Shown piece after piece: positions 36,470 to 48,405 of a stretch of 64,000 nt of DNA (positions within the stretch are counted from its first letter, which is position 1; every line of letters begins with the position of its first letter). The DNA is from Plasmopara viticola (lineage: Eukaryota; Oomycota; Peronosporomycetes; Peronosporales; Peronosporaceae), in contig MBPM02000058.1 of assembly GCA_001695595.3 (NCBI GenBank), positions 1 through 64,000 on the forward strand, written 5' to 3'. The notes beneath the pieces were generated by a model. It had not been told where the DNA came from. It made no database searches and saw only the letters and a program-made list of their open reading frames with translations. Made by a program: the position numbers and the translations under genes.

Positions 36470-37843
36470 AAGCATCTATGCACGTCATACGAGATAGAAA
36501 GGACGTATCCGTCGTCGCACATCATCTGAGTACTTTAAAAAGATAATTCCATGCTTAGTTGTGGCTTTATTGCGTCTGTGCACGTCTTAAAGGATAGAAA
36601 GGACGTATTTGCTAACGTTTGGCGTCCCAGCGCTTAAATGAATTTAATATGCGCTTTCTTGTGACCCAATTGCGTCTGTGAAAGTCTACAAAGATTAAAA
36701 TGACGTAGCTATGGTCTTACAGCGTCTCAGGCCTTTAAGAGGGTGAGTATACGCTTTGTTGTGTCTCTAAGGAATCTGCGAACGTCTTAAGAGATAGAAA
36801 GGACGTATCTGTCGTCGAACATCATCTGAGCCCTTTAAATAAGTGATTACATGCTTAGTTGTGGCTTTATTGCGTCTGTGCACGTCTAAAAGGATAGAAA
36901 GGACGTATTTGCTGACGTTTGGCGTCTTAGCGCTTAAATAAATTGAATGTACGCTTAGTTGTTACCCTATTGCGTCTGTGAACGTCAAGATAGATTGAAA
37001 GGACGTAGCTATGGCCGTAAAACGTCTCAGCGCTTAAAGAGGGTGAGTACGCTATTTCGTGTCTCTAATGCATATGTGCACGTCGAAAGAGATAGAAAGA
37101 ACGTATCTGTCATCCCACATCATCTGAGCACTTTGGAAAGGTGATTTCATTAATTATCAGCTGCGAGCTAATCGAGAGGCGGTACATACCGGGACTGCGG
37201 ATCGCTTCGGTACTAAAATGCTTGAATACCGAAAGGGTGTTGTTATTCTCCTATGGCTTTCTATTTAAGGAGAGCTAAAAAGAATCTGACTGAATGCATC
37301 TATGCACGTCATAAGAGATAGAAAGGACGTATCCGTCGTCGAACATCATCTGAGTACTTTAGAAAGATAATTTCATGCTTAGTTGTGGCTTTATTGCGTC
37401 TGTGCACATCTTTAAAGATAGAAAAGACGTATTTGCTGACGTTCAGCGTCTCAGCGCTAAGACGAATTGAATATGCGCTTAGTTGTGACCCAATTGCGTC
37501 TGTGAACGTCAAGATAGATTGAAAGGCCGTAGCTATGGTCGTAAAACGTCTCAGCGCTTAAAGAGGGTGAGTGTACGCTTTTATGTGTCTCTAATGCATA
37601 TGTGCACGTCGTGAGAGACAGGAAGGACGTTTCTGTCGTCGCACATCATCTGAGGACTTTGGAAAGGTGATTACATTAATTATTAGCTGCGAGCTAATCG
37701 AGGGGCGGTACATGCCGGGACTGCGGATCACTTCGGTACTAAAATGCTTGAATACCGGTAGGGTGTTGCAATTCTCCTATGGCTTTCTATTTAAGGAGAG
37801 CTCAACTTTATTAAATGGCCTGATACAACAAGATTCTGACTGA
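34663..37843 (+). repeat. 3.2-kb segment of the composite array, copy 1
   Basis: X copies 6-11 with the trimers between them recur at 40151-43339. The offset is 5488 at the left and 5496 from copy 9 on; the 8-bp change is the small deletion before copy 8. Private markers such as CTATCTAAGG in copy 6 and the 24-bp deletion in copy 10 are shared in the same order. Confidence 0.83.
37151..37293 (+). repeat. X with 24-bp internal deletion, copy 10
   Basis: GGAGAGCT runs directly into AAAAAGAATCTGACTGA, losing the usual CAACTTTATTAAATGGCCTG stretch. The length is 143 bp. The same scar occurs at 39075, 42647 and 51382, so it arose once and was copied. Confidence 0.88.
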
Positions 37844-38226
37844 ATGCATATGTGCACGTCGTAAGAGATAGAAAGGACGTATCTGTCGTCGCACATCATC
37901 TGAGCACTTTAGAAAGAAAATTCCATGCTTAGTTGTGGCTTTATTGCGTCTGTGTACGTCTAAAAGTATAGAAAGGACGTATTTGCTGACGTTCAGCGTC
38001 TCAGCGCTAAGACGAATTGAATATGCGCTTAGTTGTGACCCAATTGCGTCTGTGAAAGTCTACAAAGATTAAGATGACGTAGCTATGGTCTTACAGCGTC
38101 TCAGGCCTTTAAAAGGGTAAGTATACGCTTTGGTGTGTCTCTAAGGCATCTGCGAACGTCTTAAGAGATAGAAAGAACGTATCTGTCGTCGCACATCATC
38201 TGAGCACTTTAGAAAGGTGATTACAT

Positions 38227-39767
38227 TAATTATTAGCTGCGAGCTAGTCGAGAGGCGGTACATACCGGGACTGCGGATCACTTCGGTACTAAAATGCTTA
38301 AATACCGATAGGGTGTCGCTATTCTCCTATGGCTTTCTATTTAAGGAGAGCTCGAATTTAGTAAATGGCCCGATACAACATGATTCTGACTGAAAGCATC
38401 TATGCACGTCATACGAGATAGAAAGGACGTATCCGTCGTCGCACATCATCTGAGTACTTTAAAAAGATAATTCCATGCTTAGTTGTGGCTTTATTGCGTC
38501 TGTGCACGTCTTAAAGGATAGAAAGGACGTATTTGCTAACGTTTGGCGTCCCAGCGCTTAAATGAATTTAATATGCGCTTTCTTGTGACCCAATTGCGTC
38601 TGTGAAAGTCTACAAAGATTAAAATGACGTAGCTATGGTCTTACAGCGTCTCAGGCCTTTAAGAGGGTGAGTATACGCTTTGTTGTGTCTCTAAGGAATT
38701 TGCGAACGTCTTAAGAGATAGAAAGGACGTATCTGTCGTCGAACATCATCTGAGCCCTTTAAATAAGTGATTACATGCTTAGTTGTGGCTTTATTGCGTC
38801 TGTGCACGTCTAAAAGGATAGAAAGGACGTATTTGCTGACGTTTGGCGTCTTAGCGCTTAAATAAATTGAATGTACGCTTAGTTGTTACCCTATTGCGTC
38901 TGTGAACGTCAAGATAGATTGAAAGGACGTAGCTATGGCCGTAAAACGTCTCAGCGCTTAAAGAGGGTGAGTACGCTATTTCGTGTCTCTAATGCATATG
39001 TGCACGTCGAAAGAGATAGAAAGAACGTATCTGTCATCCCACATCATCTGAGCACTTTGGAAAGGTGATTTCATTAATTATCAGCTGCGAGCTAATCGAG
39101 AGGCGGTACATACCGGGACTGCGGATCGCTTCGGTACTAAAATGCTTGAATACCGAAAGGGTGTTGTTATTCTCCTATGGCTTTCTATTTAAGGAGAGCT
39201 AAAAAGAATCTGACTGAATGCATCTATGCACGTCATAAGAGATAGAAAGGACGTATCCGTCGTCGAACATCATCTGAGTACTTTAGAAAGATAATTTCAT
39301 GCTTAGTTGTGGCTTTATTGCGTCTGTGCACATCTTTAAAGATAGGAAAGACGTATTTGCTGACGTTCAGCGTCTCAGCGCTAAGACGAATTGAATATGC
39401 GCTTAGTTGTGACCCAATTGCGTCTGTGAACGTCAAGATAGATTGAAAGGCCGTAGCTATGGTCGTAAAACGTCTCAGCGCTTAAAGAGGGTGAGTGTAC
39501 GCTTTTATGTGTCTCTAATGCATATGTGCACGTCGTGAGAGACAGGAAGGACGTTTCTGTCGTCGCACATCATCTGAGGACTTTGGAAAGGTGATTACAT
39601 TAATTATTAGCTGCGAGCTAATCGAGGGGCGGTACATGCCGGGACTGCGGATCACTTCGGTACTAAAATGCTTGAATACCGGTAGGGTGTTGCAATTCTC
39701 CTATGGCTTTCTATTTAAGGAGAGCTCAACTTTATTAAATGGCCTGATACAACAAGATTCTGACTGA
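38227..39767 (+). repeat. Partial copy of 36303-37843
   Basis: This matches X copies 9-11 and their trimers at a constant offset of 1924 bp (36303 to 38227, 37151 to 39075, 37677 to 39601). Together with the copy at 41799-43339 it is one of three copies of this 1.54-kb piece within 7 kb. Confidence 0.85.
39075..39217 (+). repeat. X with 24-bp internal deletion, copy 13
   Basis: This has the same scar as at 37151, from which it lies 1924 bp away. The surrounding trimers match as well, so it is part of the 38227-39767 duplicate. Confidence 0.88.
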
Positions 39768-40150
39768 ATGCACATGTGCACGTCGTAAGAGATAGAAAGG
39801 ACGTATCTGTCGTCGCACATCATCTGAGCACTTTAGAAAGAAAATTCCATGCTTAGTTGTGGCTTTATTGCGTCTGTGTACGTCTAAAAGTATAGAAAGG
39901 ACGTATTTGCTGACGTTCGGCGTCCCAGGGCTAAATTGAATTTAATATGCGCTAAGTTGTGACCCTATTGCGTCTGTGAACGTCAAGATAGATTGAAAGG
40001 ACGTAGCTATGGCCGTAAAACGTCTCAGCGCTTAAAGAGTGTGAGTGTACGTTATTTCGTGTCTCTAATGCATATGTGCACGTCTTAAGAGAAAGAAAGG
40101 ACGTATCGGTCGTCGCACATCATCTGAGCACTTTGGAAAGGAAATTTCAT

Positions 40151-43100
40151 TGATTATCAGCTGCGAGCTAATCGAGGGGTGGTACATACCGGGGCTACGG
40201 ATCGCTTCGGTACTAAAATGCTTGAATACCGATAGGGTGTTGCTATTCTCCTATGACTTTCTATCTAAGGAGAGCTCAACTTTATTAAATGGCCTGATAC
40301 AAAGATGTTCTGACTGAATGCATATGTGCACGTCTTAAGAGATAGAGAGGACGTATCTGTCGTCGAACATCACCTGAGCACTTTAGAAAGAAAATTCCAT
40401 GCTTAGTTGTGGCCTCATTGCGTCTGTGCACGTCTTTAAGGATAGAAAGGACGTATTTGCTAACGTTCGGCGTCCCAGCACTTAAATGAATTTAATATGC
40501 ACTTATTGGAGACCCCATTGCGTCTGTGAAAGTCTACATAGATTAAAATGACGTAGCTATGGTCTTACAGCGTCTCAGGCCTTTAAGAGGGTGAGTATAC
40601 GCTTTGTTGTGTCTCTAAGGCATCTGCGAACGTCTTAAGAGATAGAAAGGACGTATCTGTCGTCGCACATCATCTGAGCACTTTAGAAAGGTGATTACAT
40701 TGATTATTAGCTGCGAGCTAATCGAAGGGCGGTACATACCGGGACTGCGGATCACTTCGGTACTAAAATGCTTAAATACCGATAGGGTGTTGCTATTCTC
40801 CTATGGCTTTCTATTTAAGGAGAGCTCAACTTTAATAAATGGCCTGATACAACAAGATTCTGACTGAATGCATATGTGCACGTCGTAAGAGATAGAAAGG
40901 ACGTATCTGTCGTCGCACATCATCTGAGCACTTTAGAAAGATAATTTATGCTTAGTTGTGGCTCTATTGCGTCTGTGCACGTCTTAAAGGATAGAAAGGA
41001 CGTATTTGCTAACGTTCGGCGTCCCAGCGCTTAAATGAATTCAATATGCGCTTTCTCGTGACCCTATTGCGTCTGTGAAAGTCTACAAAGATTAAGATGA
41101 CGTAGCTATGGTCTTACAGCGTCTCAGGCCTTTAAAAGGGTAAGTATACGCTTTGGTGTGTCTCTAAGGCATCTGCGAACGTCTTAAGAGATAGAAAGAA
41201 CGTATCTGTCGTCGCACATCATCTGAGCACTTTAGAAAGGTGATTACATTAATTATTAGCTGCGAGCTAGTCGAGGGGCGGTACATACCGGGACTGCGGA
41301 TCACTTCGGTACTAAAATGCTTAAATACCGATAGGGTGTCGCTATTCTCCTATGGCTTTCTATTTAAGGAGAGCTCAAATTTAGTAAATGGCCTGATACA
41401 ACAAGATTCTGACTGAATGCATATGTGCACGTCGTAAGAGATAGAAAGGACGTATCTGTCGTCGCACATCATCTGAGCACTTTAGAAAGATAATTTATGC
41501 TTAGTTGTGGCTCTATTGCGTCTGTGCACGTCTTAAAGGATAGAAAGGACGTATTTGCTAACGTTCGGCGTCCCAGCGCTTAAATGAATTTAATATGCGC
41601 TTTCTTGTGACCCTAATGCGTCTGTGAAAGTCTACAAAGATTAAGATGACGTAGCTATGGTCTTACAGCGTCTCAGGCCTTTAAAAGGGTAAGTATACGC
41701 TTTGGTGTGTCTCTAAGGCATCTGCGAACGTCTTAAGAGATAGAAAGAACGTATCTGTCGTCGCACATCATCTGAGCACTTTAGAAAGGTGATTACATTA
41801 ATTATTAGCTGCGAGCTAGTCGAGAGGCGGTACATACCGGGACTGCGGATCACTTCGGTACTAAAATGCTTAAATACCGATAGGGTGTCGCTATTCTCCT
41901 ATGGCTTTCTATTTAAGGAGAGCTCAAATTTAGTAAATGGCCCGATACAACAAGATTCTGACTGAAAGCATCTATGCACGTCATACGAGATAGAAAGGAC
42001 GTATCCGTCGTCGCACATCATCTGAGTACTTTAAAAAGATAATTCCATGCTTAGTTGTGGCTTTATTGCGTCTGTGCACGTCTTAAAGGATAGAAAGGAC
42101 GTATTTGCTAACGTTTGGCGTCCCAGCGCTTAAATGAATTTAATATGCGCTTTCTTGTGACCCAATTGCGTCTGTGAAAGTCTACAAAGATTAAAATGAC
42201 GTAGCTATGGTCTTACAGCGTCTCAGGCCTTTAAGAGGGTGAGCATACGCTTTGTTGTGTCTCTAAGGAATCTGCGAACGTCTTAAGAGATAGAAAGGAC
42301 GTATCTGTCGTCGAACATCATCTGAGCCCTTTAAATAAGTGATTACATGCTTAGTTGTGGCTTTATTGCGTCTGTGCACGTCTAAAAGGATAGAAAGGAC
42401 GTATTTGCTGACGTTTGGCGTCTTAGCGCTTAAATAAATTGAATGTACGCTTAGTTGTTACCCTATTGCGTCTGTGAACGTCAAGATAGATTGAAAGGAC
42501 GTAGCTATGGCCGTAAAACGTCTCAGCGCTTAAAGAGGGTGAGTACGCTATTTCGTGTCTCTAATGCATATGTGCACGTCGAAAGAGATAGAAAGAACGT
42601 ATCTGTCATCCCACATCATCTGAGCACTTTGGAAAGGTGATTTCATTAATTATCAGCTGCGAGCTAATCGAGAGGCGGTACATACCGGGACTGCGGATCG
42701 GTTCGGTACTAAAATGCTTGAATACCGAAAGGGTGTTGTTATTCTCCTATGGCTTTCTATTTAAGGAGAGCTAAAAAGAATCTGACTGAATGCATCTATG
42801 CACGTCATAAGAGATAGAAAGGACGTATCCGTCGTCGAACATCATCTGAGTACTTTAGAAAGATAATTTCATGCTTAGTTGTGGCTTTATTGCGTCTGTG
42901 CACATCTTTAAAGATAGGAAAGACGTATTTGCTGACGTTCAGCGTCTCAGCGCTAAGACGAATTGAATATGCGCTTAGTTGTGACCCAATTGCGTCTGTG
43001 AACGTCAAGATAGATTGAAAGGCCGTAGCTATGGTCGTAAAACGTCTCAGCGCTTAAAGAGGGTGAGTGTACGCTTTTATGTGTCTCTAATGCATATGTG

Positions 43101-43339
43101 CACGTCGTGAGAGACAGGAAGGACGTTTCTGTCGTCGCACATCATCTGAGGACTTTGGAAAGGTGATTACATTAATTATTAGCTGCGAGCTAATCGAGGG
43201 GCGGTACATGCCGGGACTGCGGATCACTTCGGTACTAAAATGCTTGAATACCGGTAGGGTGTTGCAATTCTCCTATGGCTTTCTATTTAAGGAGAGCTCA
43301 AATTTATTAAATTGCCTGATACAAAAAGAATCTGTCTGA
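40151..43339 (+). repeat. 3.2-kb segment of the composite array, copy 2
   Basis: This is the second copy of 34663-37843. The X order is the same, including the short X (42647). Differences are isolated bases, for example TTTAATAAATGG at 40831-40842 against TTTATTAAATGG in copy 1. Confidence 0.83.
42647..42789 (+). repeat. X with 24-bp internal deletion, copy 19
   Basis: This has the same scar, 5496 bp from the copy at 37151. A private change gives GGATCGGTTCGG where the relatives have GGATCGCTTCGG. Confidence 0.88.
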
Positions 43340-45488
43340 ATGCATCTATGCACGTCTTAAGAGATAGAAAGGTCGTATCTGTCGTCGAACATCATCTGAG
43401 CTCTTTAGATAAGTGATTACATGCTTAGTTGTGGCTTTATTGCGTCTGTGCTCGTCTTTAAGGATAGAAAAGACGTATTTGCTGACGTTCGGCGTCTCAG
43501 CGCTTAAATAAATTGAATATACGCTTAGTTGTGACCCTATTGCGTCTTCGAACGTCAAGATAGATTGAAAGGACGTAGCTATGGTCGTAAAACGTCTCAG
43601 GCCTTTCAGAGGGTGAGTATACGCTTTGTTGTGTCTCTCATGCAGCTGCGCATGTCTTAAGAGATAGAAAGGACGTATCGGTCGTCGCACATCATCTGAG
43701 CACTTTAAAAAGGTGATTACATGCTTAGTTGTGGCCCTTTTGTGTCTGTGCACGTCTTGGATGAAAAAAAGGACGTACCTGCTGACGTTAAGCGTCTCAG
43801 CGATTAAATGGATTGAATATGCGCTTAGTTGTGAAACTATTGCGTCTGTGGACGTCTCGATAGATTGAAAGGACGTAGCTATGGTCGTAAGACGTCTCAG
43901 TGCTCAAAGAGAGTGAGTATACGCTTGATTATGTCTCTAATGCATATGTGCCCGTCTTAAGAGATAGAAAGGACGTATCTGTCGTCGAACATCATCTGAG
44001 CACTTTAGAAAGATAATTTCATGCTTAGTTGTGGCTCTATTGCGTCTGTTCACGTCTTCAAGGATAAAAAGACGTATCTGCTGACGTTCAGCGTCTCAAC
44101 GCTTTAAATAGGTGCCTAGTTGTAACCCTATTGCGTCTGTGAAAGTCTACATAGATTAAAATGACGTAGCTATGGTCTTACAGCGTCTCAGGCCTTTAAA
44201 AGGGTGAGTATACGCTTTGTTGTGTCTCCAAGACATCTGCTAACGTCTTAAGAGATAGAAAGGACGTATCTGTCGTCGAACATCATCTGAGCACTTTAGA
44301 AAGATAATTTCAAGCTTAGTTGTGGCTCAATTGCGTCTGTTCACGTCTTTAAGGATAAAAAAGACGTATCTGCTGACGTTCAGCGTCTCAACGCTTTAAA
44401 TAGGTGCCTAGTTGTGACCCAATTGCGTCTGTGAAAGTCTACATAGATTAAAATGACGTAGCTATGGTCTTACAGCGTCTCAGACCTTCAAAAGGGTGAG
44501 TATACGCTTTGTTGTGTCTCTAAGGCATCTGCGAACGTCTTAAGAGATAGAAAGGACGTATCTGTCGTCGCACATCATCTGAGCACTTTAGAAAGTTGAT
44601 TACATGCTTAGTTGTGGCCCTATTGTGTCTGTGCACGTCTTGGATGAAAAAAAGGACGTACCTGCTGACGTTAAGCGTCTCAGCAATTAAATGGATTGAA
44701 TATGCGCTTAGTTGTGAAACTATTGCGTCTGTGGACGTCTCGATAGTTTGAAAGAACGTAGCTATGGTCGTAAGACGTCTCAGTGCTCAAAGAGAGTGAG
44801 TATACGCTTCATTATGTCTCTAATGCATATGTGCCCGTCTTAAGAGATAGAAAGGACGTATCTGTCGTCGAACATCATCTGAGCACTTTAGAAAGATAAT
44901 TTCATGCTTAGTTGTGGCTCTATTGCGTCTGTTCACGTCTTTAAGGATAAAAAGACGTATCTGCTGACGTTCAGCGTCTCAACGCTTTAAATAGGTGCCT
45001 AGTTGTAACCCTATTGCGTCTGTGAAAGTCTACATAGATTAAAATGACGTAGCTATGGTCTTACAGCGTCTCAGGCCTTTAAAAGGGTGAGTATACGCTT
45101 TGTTGTGTCTCCAAGACATCTGCTAACGTCTTAAGAGATAGAAAGGACGTATCTGTCGTCGAACATCATCTGAGCACTTTAGAAAGATAATTTCAAGCTT
45201 AGTTGTGGCTCAATTGCGTCTGTTCACGTCTTTAAGGATAAAAAAGACGTATCTGCTGACGTTCAGCGTCTCAACGCTTTAAATAGGTGCCTAGTTGTGA
45301 CCCAATTGCGTCTGTGAAAGTCTACAAAGATTAAAATGACGTAGCTATGGTCTTACAGCGTCTCAGACCTTTAAAAGGGTGAGTATACGCTTTGTTGTGT
45401 CTCTAAGGCATCTGCGAACGTCTTAAGAGATAGAAAGGACGTATCTGTCGTCGCACATCATCTGAGCACTTTAGAAAGGTGATTACAT
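43340..45488 (+). repeat. X-free island of short trimers
   Basis: For 2.15 kb there is no X. The units are M1-M2-M3 trimers, several shortened to about 292-294 bp because M1 reads CTCAACGCTTTAAATAGGTGCC and lacks about 8 bp of its usual end. Another M1 variant, CTTGGATGAAAAAAAGGACG, stands at 43756 and 44639. The same variants recur in 52624-55950, so the two islands are related copies. Confidence 0.88.
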
Positions 45489-45655
45489 TAATTATTAGCT
45501 GCGAGCTAATCGAGGGGCGGTACATACCGGGACTGCGGATCACTTCGGTACTAAAATGCTTAAATACCGATAGGGTGTTGCTATTCTCCTATGGCTTTCT
45601 ATTTAAGGAGAGCTATACTTTATTAAATGGCCTGATACAACAAGATTCTGACTGA
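45489..45655 (+). repeat. Module X, representative copy (167 bp)
   Basis: X is unrelated by eye to the 100-bp family and contains no ACGT. In order it holds ATTAGCT-GCG-AGCTAAT (perfect 7-bp arms), GAGGGGCGGTACATACCGGG (containing CGGTA-CA-TACCG), GACTGCGGATCACTTCGGTA, ACTAAAATGCTTAAATACCG (TCGGTA and TACCGA are 6-bp arms with a 14-bp spacer), GATAGGGTGTTGC, TCTCCT and AGGAGA as inverted arms around GGCTTTCTATTTA, then usually GAGCTCAACTTTATTAAATG (GAGCTATACTT here) and GGCCTGATACAACAAG. It replaces about 17 bp at an M3-M3 joint: the left M3 stops at GATTACAT and the right M3 resumes at ATGCAT. There is no long open frame or terminal repeat. It could be a relic of a short mobile element or a captured unique sequence; I do not recognise it. 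Confidence 0.9.
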
Positions 45656-47689
45656 ATGCATATGTGCACGTCGTAAGAGATATTAAGGACGTATCTGTCG
45701 TCGCACATCATCTGAGCACTTTAGAAAGATAATTCCATGCTTAGTTGTGGCTTTATTGCGTCTGTGCACGTCTTAAAGGATAGAAAGGACGTATTTGCTA
45801 ACGTTCGGCGTCCCAGCGCTTAAATGAATTCAATATGCGCTTTCTTGTGACCCTATTGCGTCTGTGAAAGTCTACAAAGATTAAGATGACGTAGCTATGG
45901 TCTTACAGCGTCTCAGGCCTTTAAAAGGGTAAGTATACGCTTTGGTGTGTCTCTAAGGCATCTGCGAACGTCTTAAGAGATAGAAAGAACGTATCTGTCG
46001 TCGCACATCATCTGAGCACTTTAGAAAGGTGATTACATTAATTATTAGCTGCGAGCTAGTCGAGGGGCGGTACATACCGGGACTGCGGATCACTTCGGTA
46101 CTAAAATGCTTAAATACCGATAGGGTGTCGCTATTCTCCTATGGCTTTCTATTTAAGGAGAGCTCAAATTTAGTAAATGGCCTGATACAACAAGATTCTG
46201 ACTGAATGCATATGTGCACGTCGTAAGAGATAGAAAATACGTATCTGTCGTCGCACATCATCTGAGCACTTTAGAAAGGTGATTACATTAATTATTAGCT
46301 GCGAGCTAGTCGAGAGGCGGTACATACCGGGACTGCGGATCACTTCGGTACTAAAATGCTTAAATACCGATAGGGTGTCGCTATTCTCCTATGGCTTTCT
46401 ATTTAAGGAGAGCTCAAAATTATTAAATGGCCTGATACAACAAGATTCTGACTGAATGCATCTATGCACGTCATAAGAGATAGAAAGGACGTATCCGTCG
46501 TCGCACATCATCTGAGCACTTTTAAAAGATAATTCCATGCTTAGTTGTGGCTTTATTGCGTCTGTGCACGTCTTAAAGGATAGAAAGGACGTATTTGCTA
46601 ACGTTTGGCGTCCCAGCGCTTAAATGAATTTAATATGTGCTTTCTTGTGACCCTATTGCGTCTGTGAAAGTCTACAAAGATTAAAATGACGTAGCTATGG
46701 TCTTACAGCGTCTCAGGCCTTTAAGAGGGTGAGTATACGCTTTGTTGTGTCTCTAAGGAATCTGCGAACGTCTTAAGAGATAGAAAGGTCGTATCTGTCG
46801 TCGAAAATCATCTGAGCCCTTTAAATTAGTGATTACATGCTTAGTTGTGGCTTTATTGCGTCTGTGCTCGTCTTTAAGGATAGAAAAGACGTATTTGTTT
46901 GACGTTCGGCGTCTCAGCGCTTAAATGAATTGAATATACGCTTAGTTGTGACCCTATTGCGTCTGTGAACGTCAAGATAGATTGAAAGGACGTAGCTATG
47001 GTCGTAAAACGTCTCAGCGCTTAAAGAGGGTGAGTGTAAGCTATTTCGTGTCTCTTATGCATATGTGCACATCGTAAGAGAAAGAAAGGACGTATCTGTC
47101 GACGCACATCATCTGAGCACTTTGGAAAGGTGATCACATCGTTTATTAGCTGCGAGCTAATCGAGGGGCGGTACATACCGGGACTGCGGATCACTTCGGT
47201 ACTAAAATGCTTAAATTCCAATAGGGTGTTGCTATTCTCCTATGGCTTTCTATTTAAGGAGAGCTCAACTTTATTAAATGGCCTGATACAACAAGATTCT
47301 GACTGAATCCATCTATGCACGTCTTAAGAGATAGAAAGGACGTATCTGTCGTCGAACATCATCTGAGCACTTTAGAAAGATAATTCCATGCTTAGTGGTG
47401 GCCCTATTGCGTCTGTGCACGTCTTTAAGGATAAAAAAGACGTATCTGCTGACGTTCAGCGTCTCAGCGCTTAGACGTATTGAATATGCGCTTATTTGAA
47501 ACCCTATTGTGTCTGTGAACGTCAAGATAGATTGAAAGGACGTAGCTATGGTCGTAAAACGTCTCAGCGCTTAAAGAGGGTGAGTGTAAGCTATTTCGTG
47601 TCTCTTATGCATATGTGCACATCGTAAGAGATAGAAAGGACGTATCTGTCATCCCACATCATCTTAGCACTTAAGAAAGGTGATTACAC

Positions 47690-47855
47690 TAATTATCAGC
47701 TGTTAGCAAATGGAGGGGCGGTACATACCGGGACTGCGGGTCACTTCGGTACTAAAATGCTTAAATACCAATAGGTGTTGCTATTCTCCTATGGCTTTCT
47801 ATTTAAGGAGAGCTCAACTTTATTAAATGGCCTGATACAACAAGATTCTGACTGA
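47690..47855 (+). repeat. X with altered first hairpin, copy 25
   Basis: The segment reads ATCAGCTGTTAGCAAATGGA in place of ATTAGCTGCGAGCTAATCGA, which destroys the 7-bp inverted repeat. GGTACATACCGGG and the rest of the core stay intact. The same change is found at 48239, 57352, 61283 and 62580. Confidence 0.85.
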
Positions 47856-48238
47856 ATCCATCTATGCACGTCTTAAGAGATAGAAAGGACGTATCTGTCG
47901 TCGAACATCATCTGAGCACTTTAGAAAGATAATTCCATGCTTAGTGGTGGCCCTATTGCGTCTGTGCACGTCTTTAAGGATAAAAAAGACGTATCTGCTG
48001 ACGTTCAGCGTCTCAGCGCTTAGACGTATTGAATATGCGCTTATTTGAAACCCTATTGTGTCTGTGAACGTCAAGATAGATTGAAAGGACGTAGCTATGG
48101 TCGTAAAACGTCTCAGCGCTTAAAGAGGGTGAGTGTAAGCTATTTCGTGTCTCTTATGCATATGTGCACATCGTAAGAGATAGAAAGGACGTATCTGTCA
48201 TCCCACATCATCTTAGCACTTAAGAAAGGTGATTACAC

Positions 48239-48405
48239 TAATTATCAGCTGTTAGCAAATGGAGGGGCGGTACATACCGGGACTGCGGGTCACTTCGGTA
48301 CTAAAATGCTTGGATACCGATAGGGTGTTGCGATTCTCCTGTGTCTTTTTATTTAAGGAGAGCTCAACTTTATTAAATGGCCTGATGCGAAAAGAATCTT
48401 ACTGA
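48239..48405 (+). repeat. X with altered first hairpin, copy 26
   Basis: This has the same left-end change as copy 25, but the right part differs (GCTTGGATACCGATAGGG, CTCCTGTGTCTTTTTATTTA, GATGCGAAAAGAATC). The left half matches copy 25 and the right half matches X at 57602-57768, so it looks like a recombinant. Confidence 0.82.

Larger units (their letters stand above)
37151..43339 (+). repeat. X copies 10-20
   Basis: The X copies lie at 37151-37293 (short), 37677-37843, 38227-38393, 39075-39217 (short), 39601-39767, 40151-40317, 40701-40867, 41250-41416, 41799-41965, 42647-42789 (short) and 43173-43339. Before each short copy the gap holds one extra trimer, so the X-to-X step is 824 bp there and 549-550 bp elsewhere. 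The order of variants shows that this region is built from copies of 34.6-37.8 kb. Confidence 0.92.

Noticed and set aside
43346..43753. Open reading frames up to 135 codons that recur as near-copies (also at 52630, 48412, 57775, 32091 and 14028)
   Set aside because: They lie in satellite units. 300 and 549 bp are divisible by three, so a frame without stops persists from unit to unit. Copies are broken by single-base indels, translations change with each monomer, and there is no codon pattern, signal or known domain. I regard them as by-products.
45489..45655. tRNA gene in X (anticodon-like CTGCGGA flanked by GGGA and TCAC)
   Set aside because: I could not form acceptor and T arms, and the B-box-like motif overlaps the supposed anticodon arm.
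45489..45655. CENP-B box in X (TTCGG and CCGGG are both present)
   Set aside because: The spacing and central bases do not fit the TTCGnnnnAnnCGGG core in either strand, and none is seen in M1-M3.
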